DNA of 64,000 nucleotides from Nocardioides albus (GCF_014648255.1 NZ_BMQT01000005.1:62001-126000); one strand, 5' to 3'. Positions 27,010 to 35,508 are shown, counted from the stretch's first letter. The notes: a model not told the origin generated them from the sequence alone. Made by a program: numbers and translations.

Positions 27010-28538
27010 GCGGGGAGCCGATCGTGTTACATGAGCCCACGCCGCAGCAGAAGCGGATCGTCATCATCGGTGGCGGCATGGCCGCGGCGCGGCTGGTCGA
27101 GGGACTGGTCGCACGGGGCCTCGGTCCGCAGACGACCGTGCTCGCGGAGGAGCAACACGCTCCGTACAACCGGATCCTTCTCTCCGCCGTGCTCGAGGGC
27201 ACCCACCGCCCCGGGGCGCTCGCGCTGCGCGAGAAGCAGTGGTACGCCGACAGGGGAGTCGACCTCCGTCTGGGCAGCCTCGTCGTCGACATCCACCGCG
27301 ACACCAAGACGGTCGAGCTCGCCGGCCGGACGACCGTCCCCTACGACCAGGTCGTCCTCGCCACGGGGGCGATCCCGAGCCTGCCGCCGATCCGCGGCGT
27401 CGTGCGGCTGGACGGCTCGATGGACCCGCGGGTGCAGGCTTTCCGCAGTCTCGACGACTGTGCTCGTCTGCTCGATGCCATCCGAGGGGAGGTTGTGAAC
27501 CTGAGCGCGGACCCTGGGTCACTCTCAGGTTCACAACCTCACCCCACGGTGCGGCACGCCGTCGTCGTCGGCGGTGGGCTGCTCGGCCTGCAGGTCGCCA
27601 GGGCACTATCCGTACGTGGAATCGCCACCGAGATCGTCGAGGGCCGCGATCACCTGCTGAACAGCCAGGTCGGCACGACCGCGGGCAAGGTGCTCAAGCG
27701 GTCGATGGCCCAGCTCGGCACCCAGGTCTACCTCGGCGCCCGCGCGACCCGGCTGACCGACGAGGGACTCAAGCTCGACAACGGCTACACCCTCGAGACC
27801 GACCTGGTTGTGCTCACCGCCGGCGGCCGGCCGCGCGCCAACCTCGCCCGCCGCGCCGAGCTCACCGTCAACCGCGGCATCGTCGTAGACGACCAGCTGC
27901 GCAGCGTCGACGACCCGGATGTCTACGCCATCGGCGACTGCGCCGAGCACAACGCGACCGTGACCGGCTTCGTCTCACCGGCGTGGGAGCAGGCCGGGGT
28001 TCTCGCCGAGGTCCTCGCCGGCAACCAGGCGACCTACGAAGGACACCGCGTCGTCGCCCGGCTGCGCGCCACCGACCTCGACGTCTGCGTCCTCGGCGAG
28101 CCCGAGAACGAGACGGGCGAGGTCGTCGAGATCGCCAACCCGGTCAAGGGCACGCACCGCAAGCTGGTCGTACGCGATGGCCGCATCGTCGCGGGAGCCC
28201 TCGTCGGTGACCTGAGCCGGGTCGGCCTGATCACCCAGGCCTTCGACCGGCAGACGGTGCTCGGCGAGCACGAGGCCGGGCAGCTGTTGCTGCCTGAGCC
28301 GTCCTCGACGGGTTCGTCAGGTGTACCGCAGCTCCCCGACGATGCGGAGATCTGTGCCTGCGCCGGCGTCACCGCCGGCGCGATCCGGGCATGCCAGTCC
28401 CTCGAGGACGTACGCGACACCACCCGTGCCACCACCGGTTGCGGTGGCTGCGCACCGTCCGTCCGCCAGCTTCTCGCCACCCGCCAGACAAGTCCGCTCC
28501 CCAAAAGTTTGCGCACAGTGGAAGGAACCCCGTCATGA
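27006..28538 (+). CDS. Nitrate reductase electron-transfer subunit: FAD/NAD(P) oxidoreductase with BFD-like [2Fe-2S] domain
   Basis: 510 residues, resembling B. subtilis NasB. The FAD site is IVIIGGGMAAARLVEGL (about 18-34), the NAD(P) site is HAVVVGGGLLGLQVARAL (about 183-200), and VYAIGDCAEH closes the flavin domain. The C-terminal [2Fe-2S] domain has CAC ... CGGC (ICACAGVTAGAIRACQS, TTGCGGCAPSV). It would pass electrons from NAD(P)H to the catalytic subunit. Oddly, about 18 residues between the helix ending LLDAI and the NAD(P) fold are encoded by a perfect 17-bp inverted repeat (27489-27540). The stop overlaps nirB. Confidence 0.88.
   Translation: MSGEPIVLHEPTPQQKRIVIIGGGMAAARLVEGLVARGLGPQTTVLAEEQHAPYNRILLSAVLEGTHRPGALALREKQWYADRGVDLRLGSLVVDIHRDTKTVELAGRTTVPYDQVVLATGAIPSLPPIRGVVRLDGSMDPRVQAFRSLDDCARLLDAIRGEVVNLSADPGSLSGSQPHPTVRHAVVVGGGLLGLQVARALSVRGIATEIVEGRDHLLNSQVGTTAGKVLKRSMAQLGTQVYLGARATRLTDEGLKLDNGYTLETDLVVLTAGGRPRANLARRAELTVNRGIVVDDQLRSVDDPDVYAIGDCAEHNATVTGFVSPAWEQAGVLAEVLAGNQATYEGHRVVARLRATDLDVCVLGEPENETGEVVEIANPVKGTHRKLVVRDGRIVAGALVGDLSRVGLITQAFDRQTVLGEHEAGQLLLPEPSSTGSSGVPQLPDDAEICACAGVTAGAIRACQSLEDVRDTTRATTGCGGCAPSVRQLLATRQTSPLPKSLRTVEGTPS
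27489..27540. repeat. In-frame 17-bp inverted repeat inside the nitrate reductase electron-transfer gene
   Basis: GAGGTTGTGAACCTGAG (27489-27505) and its exact inverse (27524-27540) flank an 18-base loop. The insert is in frame and falls in a loop before the NAD(P)-binding strand, where homologues are expected to have no such residues. Confidence 0.8.
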
Positions 28539-31192
28539 GCCCTCACCTCCGCAAGAAGGTCGTCGTCGTCGGCCACGGCATGGTCGGTCACCGTTTCGTG
28601 ACCGCCGCGATCGAGCGCGGTCTCACCGAGACGCACGACATCGTGGTGTTCGGTGAGGAGCCACGTCCGGCGTACGACCGGGTCGCCCTCACCAGCTTCT
28701 TCGAGGTCGGCGCCGAGGCACTCTCCTTCCTGCCCTCCGGCGTCTACGAGGACCCGCGGGTCACCCTGCGCACCGGCACGAGCGTCATCGAGATCGATCG
28801 CGCCGCACAGACCGTGATGCTCGCGGACGGCGAGGAGATGGCGTACGACGAGCTGGTGCTCGCGACCGGCGCGGCGCCGTTCGTGCCGCCGGTGCCGGGT
28901 GCCGAGCTCGGGAACGTCTTCGTCTACCGCACGATCGAGGACCTCGAGGCGATCCGTGAGGCCGCGAAGACCGCGAAGTCTGGGGCGGTGATCGGCGGTG
29001 GCCTGCTCGGGCTGGAGGCGGCCAACGCGCTGCACCAGCTCGGCGTCAAGACCCACGTGGTCGAGCTCGCGCCGCGGCTGATGGCCGTGCAGGTCGACGA
29101 CGCCGGCGGCAACACGCTCAAGCGCCACATCGAGAAGCTCGGCCTCACCGTGCACACCGGCGTGATGACCGAATCGATCGCGCCGGATTCCGTCGCCGAG
29201 ATCTCGGTCGTGGACGAGGACGAGAGCGGCGTGCTCGACGGCAAGGTCAGCGCCCTGAAGTTCAAGGACGTCGAGGAGCCGCTGCCGATCGACATGCTCG
29301 TCTTCTCGGCCGGCATCCGGCCGCGGGACGCGCTCGCGCGCGCCGCCGGCCTGGACCTGGCCGAGCGCGGCGGCGTGCTGGTCGACGAGCAGTGCCGCTC
29401 CTCTGACCCGCACGTGTGGGCGGTCGGCGAGTGCGCCGCGCCCGGCGGCAGGATGTACGGCCTGGTGGCGCCTGGCTACGACATGGCCGAGGTCGTCGCT
29501 GACGCCCTGCTCGGCGGGGCCGGCACCTTCACCGGCGCCGACATGTCGACGAAGCTCAAGCTGCTCGGTGTCGACGTCGCGAGCTTCGGTGACGCGCACG
29601 GCACCACCGACGAGTGTCTCGAGCTGACCTACTCCGACGCCGTCGCCGGCGTCTACAAGAAGCTGGTGATCAGCGAGGACGGCACTCGCCTGCTCGGCGG
29701 GGTGCTGGTCGGCGACGCGAGCGCCTACGGCCTGCTCCGGCCGATGGTCGCGTCCGGCATCCCGCTTCCGGAGAACCCGGAGGAGCTGATCCTCCCCCAG
29801 TCCACGGGCGGTGGGGGAGGCATCCAGCTTCCGCCGGAGGCGCAGATCTGCTCCTGCAACAACGTCACCCGCGGTGACATCGAGGCGGCCGTCGACAACG
29901 GCTGCGAGAGCGCGGCGGACGTCACCAAGTCGACCAAGGCCGGGAGCACCTGTGGTTCCTGCAAGGTGCAGGTGAAGAAGATCGTCGAGGACTACTTCAC
30001 CGCTCAGGGCAAGACCGTCGACACGAGCCTGTGCGAGCACTTCAAGATGACCCGCGCCGAGCTCTTCGACGTGGTGCTGATCCACGGCTACAAGACCTTC
30101 GACCAGATCATCGAGGCCCACGGCACCGGCCGCGGCTGCGACCTGTGCAAGCCCGCCGTCGCGAGCATCCTGGCGAGCCAGCTCAACGGGCACGTGCTGG
30201 CCAAGGAGAACCGCAAGCTCCAGGACACCAACGACGCCTACCTGGCCAACCTCCAGAAGAACGGCTCCTACTCGGTCGTCCCGCGCATCCCCGGCGGCGA
30301 GATCACTCCCGAGGGCCTGATCGTGATCGGTGAGGTGGCCAAGGAGTTCGGCCTCTACACCAAGATCACCGGCGGCCAGCGCATCGACATGTTCGGCGCC
30401 CGGATGGAGGACCTCCCCGCGATCTGGAAACGCCTGGTCGACGCCGGGTTCGAGTCGGGCCACGCGTACGGGAAGTCGCTGCGGACCGTGAAGTCCTGCG
30501 TCGGCTCGACCTGGTGCCGCTACGGCGTCCAGGACTCCGTCGGCCTCGCGATCATGCTGGAGACCCGCTACCGCGGGCTGCGCTCGCCGCACAAGCTCAA
30601 GGGTGGCGTCTCCGGGTGCGCCCGCGAGTGCGCGGAGGCCCGCGGCAAGGACTTCGGTGTCATCGCCACCGAGAAGGGCTGGAACCTGTACGTCGGGGGC
30701 AACGGTGGCGCCATCCCGGCCCACGCCCAGCTGCTCGCCGGTGACCTGAGCACCGAGGAGCTGGTCAGCTACCTCGACCGCTTCCTCATGTACTACGTAC
30801 GCACCGCCGACCGCCTCCAGCGCACCTCGACCTGGATCGACTCCCTCGACGGCGGCCTGGACCGGGTGCGCGAGGTCGTGGTCGACGACGTCCTCGGCCT
30901 GGGCACCGAGCTAGAGGCCGCGATGGCCGCGCACGTCGACGGCTACTTCGACGAGTGGAAGGCGACGATCGAGGACCCGGAGAAGCTGAAGCGGTTCGTC
31001 TCCTTCGTCAACGCCCCGGACATCCCGGACCCCAACATCTCCTTCGGGTCCACCCGCGGCCAGATCGTCCCGGAGGTGGGCGAGGAGCCGGCCGCTGTCG
31101 GTCGAAGCGGAGCCCGAGACAATCAGACTGGCCCGGTCTCGCTCGGTTCCTCGATCCCGATCGGTTTGCCCACCTTGGAGGAGACGCGATGA
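28535..31192 (+). CDS. nirB: Nitrite reductase (NADH) large subunit
   Basis: 885 residues. N-terminal FAD/NAD domains carry VVVVGHGMVGHRF and GAVIGGGLLGLEAANAL. A BFD-like [2Fe-2S] domain has CSCNNVTRGD and CGSCKVQVKK. A second cysteine-containing segment (LCEHFKMTRAELFDVV ... GCDLCKPAV) leads into the nitrite/sulfite reductase half, where the siroheme-[4Fe-4S] ligands are C655-x5-C661 (CVGSTWC) and C695-x3-C699 (CARECAEA). It reduces nitrite to ammonia with six electrons from NADH. The ATG at 28535 overlaps the previous stop, and GGAAGGA lies 8 bases upstream. The frame extends further upstream only through the previous gene. Confidence 0.96.
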   Translation: MSPHLRKKVVVVGHGMVGHRFVTAAIERGLTETHDIVVFGEEPRPAYDRVALTSFFEVGAEALSFLPSGVYEDPRVTLRTGTSVIEIDRAAQTVMLADGEEMAYDELVLATGAAPFVPPVPGAELGNVFVYRTIEDLEAIREAAKTAKSGAVIGGGLLGLEAANALHQLGVKTHVVELAPRLMAVQVDDAGGNTLKRHIEKLGLTVHTGVMTESIAPDSVAEISVVDEDESGVLDGKVSALKFKDVEEPLPIDMLVFSAGIRPRDALARAAGLDLAERGGVLVDEQCRSSDPHVWAVGECAAPGGRMYGLVAPGYDMAEVVADALLGGAGTFTGADMSTKLKLLGVDVASFGDAHGTTDECLELTYSDAVAGVYKKLVISEDGTRLLGGVLVGDASAYGLLRPMVASGIPLPENPEELILPQSTGGGGGIQLPPEAQICSCNNVTRGDIEAAVDNGCESAADVTKSTKAGSTCGSCKVQVKKIVEDYFTAQGKTVDTSLCEHFKMTRAELFDVVLIHGYKTFDQIIEAHGTGRGCDLCKPAVASILASQLNGHVLAKENRKLQDTNDAYLANLQKNGSYSVVPRIPGGEITPEGLIVIGEVAKEFGLYTKITGGQRIDMFGARMEDLPAIWKRLVDAGFESGHAYGKSLRTVKSCVGSTWCRYGVQDSVGLAIMLETRYRGLRSPHKLKGGVSGCARECAEARGKDFGVIATEKGWNLYVGGNGGAIPAHAQLLAGDLSTEELVSYLDRFLMYYVRTADRLQRTSTWIDSLDGGLDRVREVVVDDVLGLGTELEAAMAAHVDGYFDEWKATIEDPEKLKRFVSFVNAPDIPDPNISFGSTRGQIVPEVGEEPAAVGRSGARDNQTGPVSLGSSIPIGLPTLEETR

Positions 31193-31539
31193 CCGAGACC
31201 CAGACCCAGCCCGTGACGTACATCGCCGTCTGTCGCCTCGACGACATCGACCCGGAGACGGGCATCGCCGCGCTGGTGCGCGGGGAGGCAGTCGCCGTCT
31301 TCCGGACCGTCGACGACCGTGTCTTCGCGTTGTCGAACTTCGACCCGTACGGCCATGCCTCGGTGCTCGCCCGCGGCATCGTCGGGACGCGTGGCGAGGT
31401 GCCGTTCGTGGCGTCGCCGCTGCTCAAGCAGCCGTTCTCGCTGGAGACCGGGGAGTGTCTCGACGATCCGTCGGTGTCGGTCGCGACCTACGAGGTCGAC
31501 GTCGTCGATGGGGAGGTACGCGTCGGGGCGCGCCGCTGA
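31189..31539 (+). CDS. nirD: Nitrite reductase (NADH) small subunit
   Basis: A 116-residue Rieske-fold protein that partners NirB. The fold is visible (VFRTVDDRVFALSNFDPYGHASVLARGIVG ... SPLLKQPFSLETGECL), but the Cys/His ligands of a Rieske cluster are absent, as is normal for NirD. The ATG overlaps the nirB stop by 4 bases (ATGA) and GGAGGAG lies just upstream, so subunits are probably made in equal amounts. Confidence 0.94.
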   Translation: MTETQTQPVTYIAVCRLDDIDPETGIAALVRGEAVAVFRTVDDRVFALSNFDPYGHASVLARGIVGTRGEVPFVASPLLKQPFSLETGECLDDPSVSVATYEVDVVDGEVRVGARR

Positions 31540-31550
31540 TGGCTCGCCAC

Positions 31551-31556
31551 TAGGGT
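31551..31556 (+). promoter_or_regulatory. Leaderless -10 box (TAGGGT)
   Basis: TAGGGT lies 6 bases before ATG 31563, suggesting the membrane protein has its own start site inside the nitrate cluster. Confidence 0.45.
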
Positions 31557-31562
31557 GGCGTC

Positions 31563-32048
31563 ATGAGCGATGCTGTTCTCGAGGCGAAGCTGTCCGCGAT
31601 GCCATGGTCGACGCGTCGCTGGGTCAGCGTGGGCGCGTCGCTGGTGCTGACCCCGCTCGGTCTCGCGCTGGCGATGACCGGCGGATATCGCCACGCCATC
31701 GACGCCTCCAGGTTGGGCACCTCCGGCGTCGGGATCGTCCTGGTGCTGCTGGGTGTGCTGCTGCTCTTCGTGGTGGCGGCTGCCGGCCGGATCGCCGGCA
31801 TCGGCCCGGTCGTCGCCGGGGTGGCGTACGGCGGGTTCGGGCTGATCTCGCTCTTCTCCCAGGAGATCCTGTGGAACCTGACGAACCTGATCGGCATCCA
31901 AGCACTCCAGTACGGCGTGTTCAGCTATTACGGGGTCATGCTGCCGGCTGTCGGCGCACTCCTGATCGGCGCCGGCCTGTCCGGCCGATGGAGTCACGAC
32001 CCGGCCGAGAGCTCGGCCCGCCCGACCGGTCCCATCGTCGAGCTCTAG
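31563..32048 (+). CDS. Small four-helix membrane protein of unknown function
   Basis: 161 residues with four hydrophobic segments: VSVGASLVLTPLGLALAM, VGIVLVLLGVLLLFVVAAAG, IGPVVAGVAYGGFGLISLF and YGVMLPAVGALLIGAGLSG. There is no charge pattern typical of a transporter pore and no known motif. It lies between nirD and the NnaR-type regulator in the same direction, so a role near nitrate assimilation is possible but unproven. It seems to have its own leaderless promoter. Confidence 0.65.
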   Translation: MSDAVLEAKLSAMPWSTRRWVSVGASLVLTPLGLALAMTGGYRHAIDASRLGTSGVGIVLVLLGVLLLFVVAAAGRIAGIGPVVAGVAYGGFGLISLFSQEILWNLTNLIGIQALQYGVFSYYGVMLPAVGALLIGAGLSGRWSHDPAESSARPTGPIVEL

Positions 32049-32092
32049 GAGCCGTGAGGCCGTGAGGGAAAGTTAGCGCCGGCGATCCGAAC

Positions 32093-32127
32093 ACCCTGCG
32101 TACGGCGAAATGCGATCGACGCAGGGT
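32093..32127 (+). promoter_or_regulatory. Hairpin overlapping the nnaR ribosome binding site
   Basis: ACCCTGCGT (32093-32101) and ACGCAGGGT (32119-32127) form a perfect 9-base stem with a 17-base loop. The 3' arm contains the AGGGT part of the Shine-Dalgarno sequence (AGGGTGGA, 32123-32130), so the folded message would hide the start of nnaR at 32134. As DNA it could equally be an operator. Confidence 0.55.
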
Positions 32128-32133
32128 GGATCC

Positions 32134-33288
32134 ATGGCGGTGGAGAAGGCGCAGGAGATCTACGATTCGGATGTGGACACTGGCGCGCTGAGCGGCTTCC
32201 GCGTCGGGGTGACCGCCGCGCGGAAGGCCGAGGAGCAGATCAACCTGCTCGAGAGGCGGGGGGCTCACGTGGTGTGGGCCCCGGCGCTCTCCGTCGACCC
32301 CAACCGGGTCGACGCCGGGTCGTTGCGCGCGGTGACCGAGCAGATCATCGGCCACCGCGTCGACATGTTCCTGGCGACGACCGGCATCGGGACCCGGGCG
32401 TGGTTCGACGCCGCCGAGGAGTGGGGACTCATCGACCCGCTCCTGGAGACGCTCGGCGGAGCCGAGATCCTGGCGCGCGGCCCGAAGTCGGTCGGTGCGC
32501 TCCGGCGGCGCGGGCTCCGCGAGCTGTGGGCGCCCGAGTCGGAGGAGTTCGACGACGTCCTGGAGCATCTGCGGGGACGCGACCTGACCGGCAAGCGGAT
32601 CGTGGTGCAGGAGCACGGGCAGTCGCTGTCGATGGTCGCGCACGCGCTGACCCGGCAGGGTGCCGAGGTCATCAACGTGGTCGTCTATCGGGTCGAGTCG
32701 GCCTCCGACCCGGAGCCGATGTTCCGGCTGGTCGAGACGTTGGCCGACGGCGAGCTGGATGCGGTCACCTTCACCTCCGCCCCGGCGGTGGCTGCCTTCA
32801 TGCAGGCAGCCGGGTCGGTCGGTCTCCGCGACGAGATCGTCGCGGCCTTCCAGGCCGACGTGGTCGCGGCCTGTGTCGGTCCGGTGACCGCAGCGGCCTT
32901 CGAGATGTGGGGCGTACCCACGATGATCCCGGACCGATCCCGCACCGCCGCCATGGTCAAGATGCTCGAGGCCGAGCTGCCGCTGCGGCGCTCCGGGCTG
33001 ATGATCGAGCTCGCCGGCGGCCACCAGCTGCTGCTCCACGACGACGCGGTCATCCTGGACGGCGCCGAGGTGAAGCTCTCCCCGGCGCCCGCAGCGGTCC
33101 TGAGCGCGCTCGTTGCCATCCCCGGCAACGTCGTCTCCCGGCCGGCTCTGCTGGCGATGCTCCCTTCCGGCACCGCCGGCTCCGAGCACGCGGTGGAGAT
33201 GGCCGTCGCCCGGCTCCGGTCCGCGCTCGGGACGAAAGCCGTCCAGACCGTGGTGAAGCGCGGCTATCGTCTGGCGGTTGCCCAGTGA
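32134..33288 (+). CDS. nnaR: NnaR-type regulator: uroporphyrinogen-III synthase (HemD) domain fused to a winged helix
   Basis: 384 residues. About 20-270 form the HemD bilobed fold (GFRVGVTAARKAEEQINLLERRGAHVVWAPAL, LATTGIGTRAWFDAAEEWG, VTFTSAPAVAAFMQAA, VACVGPVTAAAFEMWG). About 285-384 form an OmpR/PhoB-type winged helix (VILDGAEVKLSPAPAAVLSALVAIPGNVVSRPALLAML ... VAVARLRSALG). The fusion matches NnaR of Streptomyces and mycobacteria, which activates nitrate/nitrite assimilation together with GlnR. Its place beside nirBD and a sirohydrochlorin chelatase fits. The ATG at 32134 has AGGGTGGA upstream, inside a hairpin. Whether it also has HemD activity is unknown. Confidence 0.85.
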   Translation: MAVEKAQEIYDSDVDTGALSGFRVGVTAARKAEEQINLLERRGAHVVWAPALSVDPNRVDAGSLRAVTEQIIGHRVDMFLATTGIGTRAWFDAAEEWGLIDPLLETLGGAEILARGPKSVGALRRRGLRELWAPESEEFDDVLEHLRGRDLTGKRIVVQEHGQSLSMVAHALTRQGAEVINVVVYRVESASDPEPMFRLVETLADGELDAVTFTSAPAVAAFMQAAGSVGLRDEIVAAFQADVVAACVGPVTAAAFEMWGVPTMIPDRSRTAAMVKMLEAELPLRRSGLMIELAGGHQLLLHDDAVILDGAEVKLSPAPAAVLSALVAIPGNVVSRPALLAMLPSGTAGSEHAVEMAVARLRSALGTKAVQTVVKRGYRLAVAQ

Positions 33289-33382
33289 CCCGGCGGTCAG
33301 AATCGCGCACGTGTCGGGAAACGGCGGCCGATGCGGCGGCCGGGCCTGCGACTTTCGCGCATATGCGGGCAAGTGAGCGCCG

Positions 33383-34066
33383 ATGACGCGGCTCGTCGTG
33401 GTTGCGCATGGGACTCGGCAGCTGCTCGGCAACGCCGTCGCATCGATCATCGCCAAGCGGGCCGGTCGCGCGCTGGGGATGGAGTCGAAGGCCGCGTACG
33501 TCGAGCTCTGCGAGCCGCTGCTGACCGACGTCCTGGCTGACGGGCATCCCTCCGTAGTGGTCCCGCTGCTGCTCTCGACCGGCTATCACATCAAGGTCGA
33601 CCTGCCGCAGGCCGCCGAAGGGCTGCCGGTGACGATGGGCAGCGCGCTCGGCCCGGATCCGCTGCTCGCCTCGGCGCAGGTCTCCCGGCTGGTCGCGGCG
33701 GGTGCTGCGCCCGGCGGGCCGGTGGTTCTGGTCGCTGCCGGCTCCAACGATCCCGATGCTCGCGCCGACATCGCGGCGGCCGGTCTGCTGCTGGAGCAGG
33801 CCTGGGGTGGTCCGGTCCGGGTCGCCACGGTCTCCGGCTCCGGCGCTCCGCCCCTCGACCAGGTCGTACGCCCCGGCGACGCCGTCTCGCCCTACCTGCT
33901 CGCCCCCGGCTTCTTCTCGGACCTCGTCCGCTCACGCTCCTCGGCTGCGGGCGCGGAGACCGTCGCCGACGTCATCGGCCCGCATCCTGACGTGATCGAG
34001 CTCGTCGTACGCCGCGCCTCCGCCCTCCTCGCCGAGGTCGGCGGCGGGCAGGCACAGGTCGGGTAG
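33383..34066 (+). CDS. Sirohydrochlorin chelatase (CbiX/SirB-like)
   Basis: 227 residues, a two-domain chelatase. The N-terminal half has VVVAHGTRQLLGN (conserved His), AYVELCEP and VPLLLSTGYHIKVDLP, where the second His acts in metal insertion. The C-terminal half repeats the fold with VVLVAAGSNDPDA and VSPYLLAPGFFSDLV. It would insert Fe2+ into sirohydrochlorin to make siroheme, the cofactor of NirB, which explains its position at the end of this cluster. A cobalt role is possible in the family. Upstream are 94 non-coding bases. Confidence 0.85.
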   Translation: MTRLVVVAHGTRQLLGNAVASIIAKRAGRALGMESKAAYVELCEPLLTDVLADGHPSVVVPLLLSTGYHIKVDLPQAAEGLPVTMGSALGPDPLLASAQVSRLVAAGAAPGGPVVLVAAGSNDPDARADIAAAGLLLEQAWGGPVRVATVSGSGAPPLDQVVRPGDAVSPYLLAPGFFSDLVRSRSSAAGAETVADVIGPHPDVIELVVRRASALLAEVGGGQAQVG

Positions 34067-34091
34067 GCGCGGGGCGTCTGTCCCGCTCGAA

Positions 34092-34344
34092 CCCGCCGAG
34101 TCGGCGCAAATGTCCCGGCAGCCCCGCGAGCCCAGGGATTGCCCACCGAGTTACCTCGGTCAGCGCCCACTGCTTTCGCGGAGTTCCGCGAGGGGAGTGA
34201 GCGTCTGCCGAGTTACCTCGGTGAGCATCCGCCCGACCGCCGACATCCCACGAGCCCCGGTGACTGCCCACCGAGTTACCTCGGTCAGCATCCGCCCCCG
34301 CTCTCTGCCAAGGCCTGCCGAGGGCTGCCGAGGGCTGCCGAGGA
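34092..34344. repeat. Second type of intergenic repeat array (62-bp period plus 10-bp repeats)
   Basis: Three copies of the palindrome CCGAGTTACCTCGGT lie at 34146-34160, 34208-34222 and 34271-34285, a period of 62-63 bases. They are flanked by partly repeated sequence (CTGCCCA before, CAGCATCCGCCC after). A related palindrome CGCGGAGTTCCGCG lies at 34177-34190, and three tandem 10-base CTGCCGAGGG repeats end the array near 34343. It fills the gap between the convergent chelatase and argJ-like genes. No gene is seen. Confidence 0.75.
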
Positions 34345-34347
34345 CCG

Positions 34348-35496
34348 TCAGGTCGTGTAGTCGGCGTTGATGCGGATGTAGCCGTCGGTGAGGTCGCAGC
34401 CGTAGACGGTGAACTCACCCGAGGCGATGCCGAGGTCCACCTCGATGGAGACGTCGTCCCCGGACAGATAAGTCGACAAATCGGCCAGTAGATTTTCGGA
34501 GACCTGGGCGGGGTAGGTCTCGGTGCCACCGAAGGCGATGCGTACCTGCTCGGGGGAGACGTCGGTCTCGTCGTGGAGCTTGCCGATCGCCATCGCGACC
34601 CGGCCCCAGTTGGGGTCGGCGCCGTGGACGGCGGTCTTGACCAGGGGAGAGTTGACGATGGCCTTGCCGACCCGCTTGGCCTGGGCGTCGTCGCGGGCGC
34701 CGCTGACCGAGACCGTGATCAGCTTGGAGGCGCCCTCGCCGTCGGAGGCGATCTTCTTCACCAGCGCGAGCGCGGCGTCGTAGAGCGCCGCTTCGAACTC
34801 GCCGAGGTCGACCGCGCCCGCGGCCCCCGAGGCGAAGATCGCGGCGGTGTCTGAGGTCGAGGTGTCGGTGTCGATCGAGACGGCGTTGTAGGTGCGGTCG
34901 ACGACCCGGCGGAAGGCTGCGTCGAGCTCGGCGGCAGGCACCGCGGCGTCGGTGAAGAAGTAGGTCAGCATCGTGGCCATGTCGGGCTCGAGCATCCCGA
35001 CGCCCTTCGCGATCCCGGTGATCGTCGCAGCGCCGACGGTCCGGGTCTCGATCTTGGCGATCGTGTCGGTCGTCATGATCGCTGCTGCCGCGGCGTCGAA
35101 GTCGGCCGCGCCGGCGGTCCCGACGAGTTTCTCGAGAGCCGGGACGAGCACGTCCATCGGATACTGCACGCCGATAACGCCCGTCGAGGCGACCAGCAGC
35201 TCCTCGGGACGGACCCCGACGATCTCGGCCGCCAGGCGGCGTACCTCCGCGGCGTCGGCCTCACCCGTCGGGCCGGTCGCGACGTTCGCGTTCTTGGAGA
35301 TGGTCACCATCCCGCGGAACGCGGAGACGTCGGAAGCCCGGGAGAGCAGCACCGAGGCGCCGGCGAAGCGGGATCGGGTGAAGACCGCCGCGCTCGTGAC
35401 CGCGCCCGAGGGGGCGGCGACGACGGCGAAGTCGTCAGCGCCCTCCTTGAGGCCGAGGTTGGCGGTGACTCCGACGAATCCAGCAGGCTGCGACAT
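34348..35496 (-). CDS. argJ: ArgJ-family ornithine acetyltransferase, OAT2-like
   Basis: 382 residues. The autoproteolysis and nucleophile site MTTDT is present, followed by GIAKGVGMLEPDMATMLT, SIDTDTSTSDT and HGADPNWGRVAMAIGK. These are hallmarks of glutamate N-acetyltransferase/ornithine acetyltransferase, which moves the acetyl group from N-acetylornithine to glutamate. The loop that reads NSGNANACTG in canonical ArgJ is ISKNANVATG here, and the C terminus YGCDLTDGYIRINADYTT and early FTRSRFAGASVLL match, from memory, the OAT2 (Orf6) protein of the clavulanic acid cluster better than canonical ArgJ. No other arg genes are nearby. The start at 35496 has TAGAAT 6 bases upstream. Confidence 0.88.
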   Translation of the reverse strand: MSQPAGFVGVTANLGLKEGADDFAVVAAPSGAVTSAAVFTRSRFAGASVLLSRASDVSAFRGMVTISKNANVATGPTGEADAAEVRRLAAEIVGVRPEELLVASTGVIGVQYPMDVLVPALEKLVGTAGAADFDAAAAAIMTTDTIAKIETRTVGAATITGIAKGVGMLEPDMATMLTYFFTDAAVPAAELDAAFRRVVDRTYNAVSIDTDTSTSDTAAIFASGAAGAVDLGEFEAALYDAALALVKKIASDGEGASKLITVSVSGARDDAQAKRVGKAIVNSPLVKTAVHGADPNWGRVAMAIGKLHDETDVSPEQVRIAFGGTETYPAQVSENLLADLSTYLSGDDVSIEVDLGIASGEFTVYGCDLTDGYIRINADYTT

Positions 35497-35502
35497 AGCC
35501 GG

Positions 35503-35508
35503 ATTCTA
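35503..35508 (-). promoter_or_regulatory. Leaderless -10 box (TAGAAT)
   Basis: Minus-strand TAGAAT lies 6 bases before ATG 35496. Confidence 0.5.
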
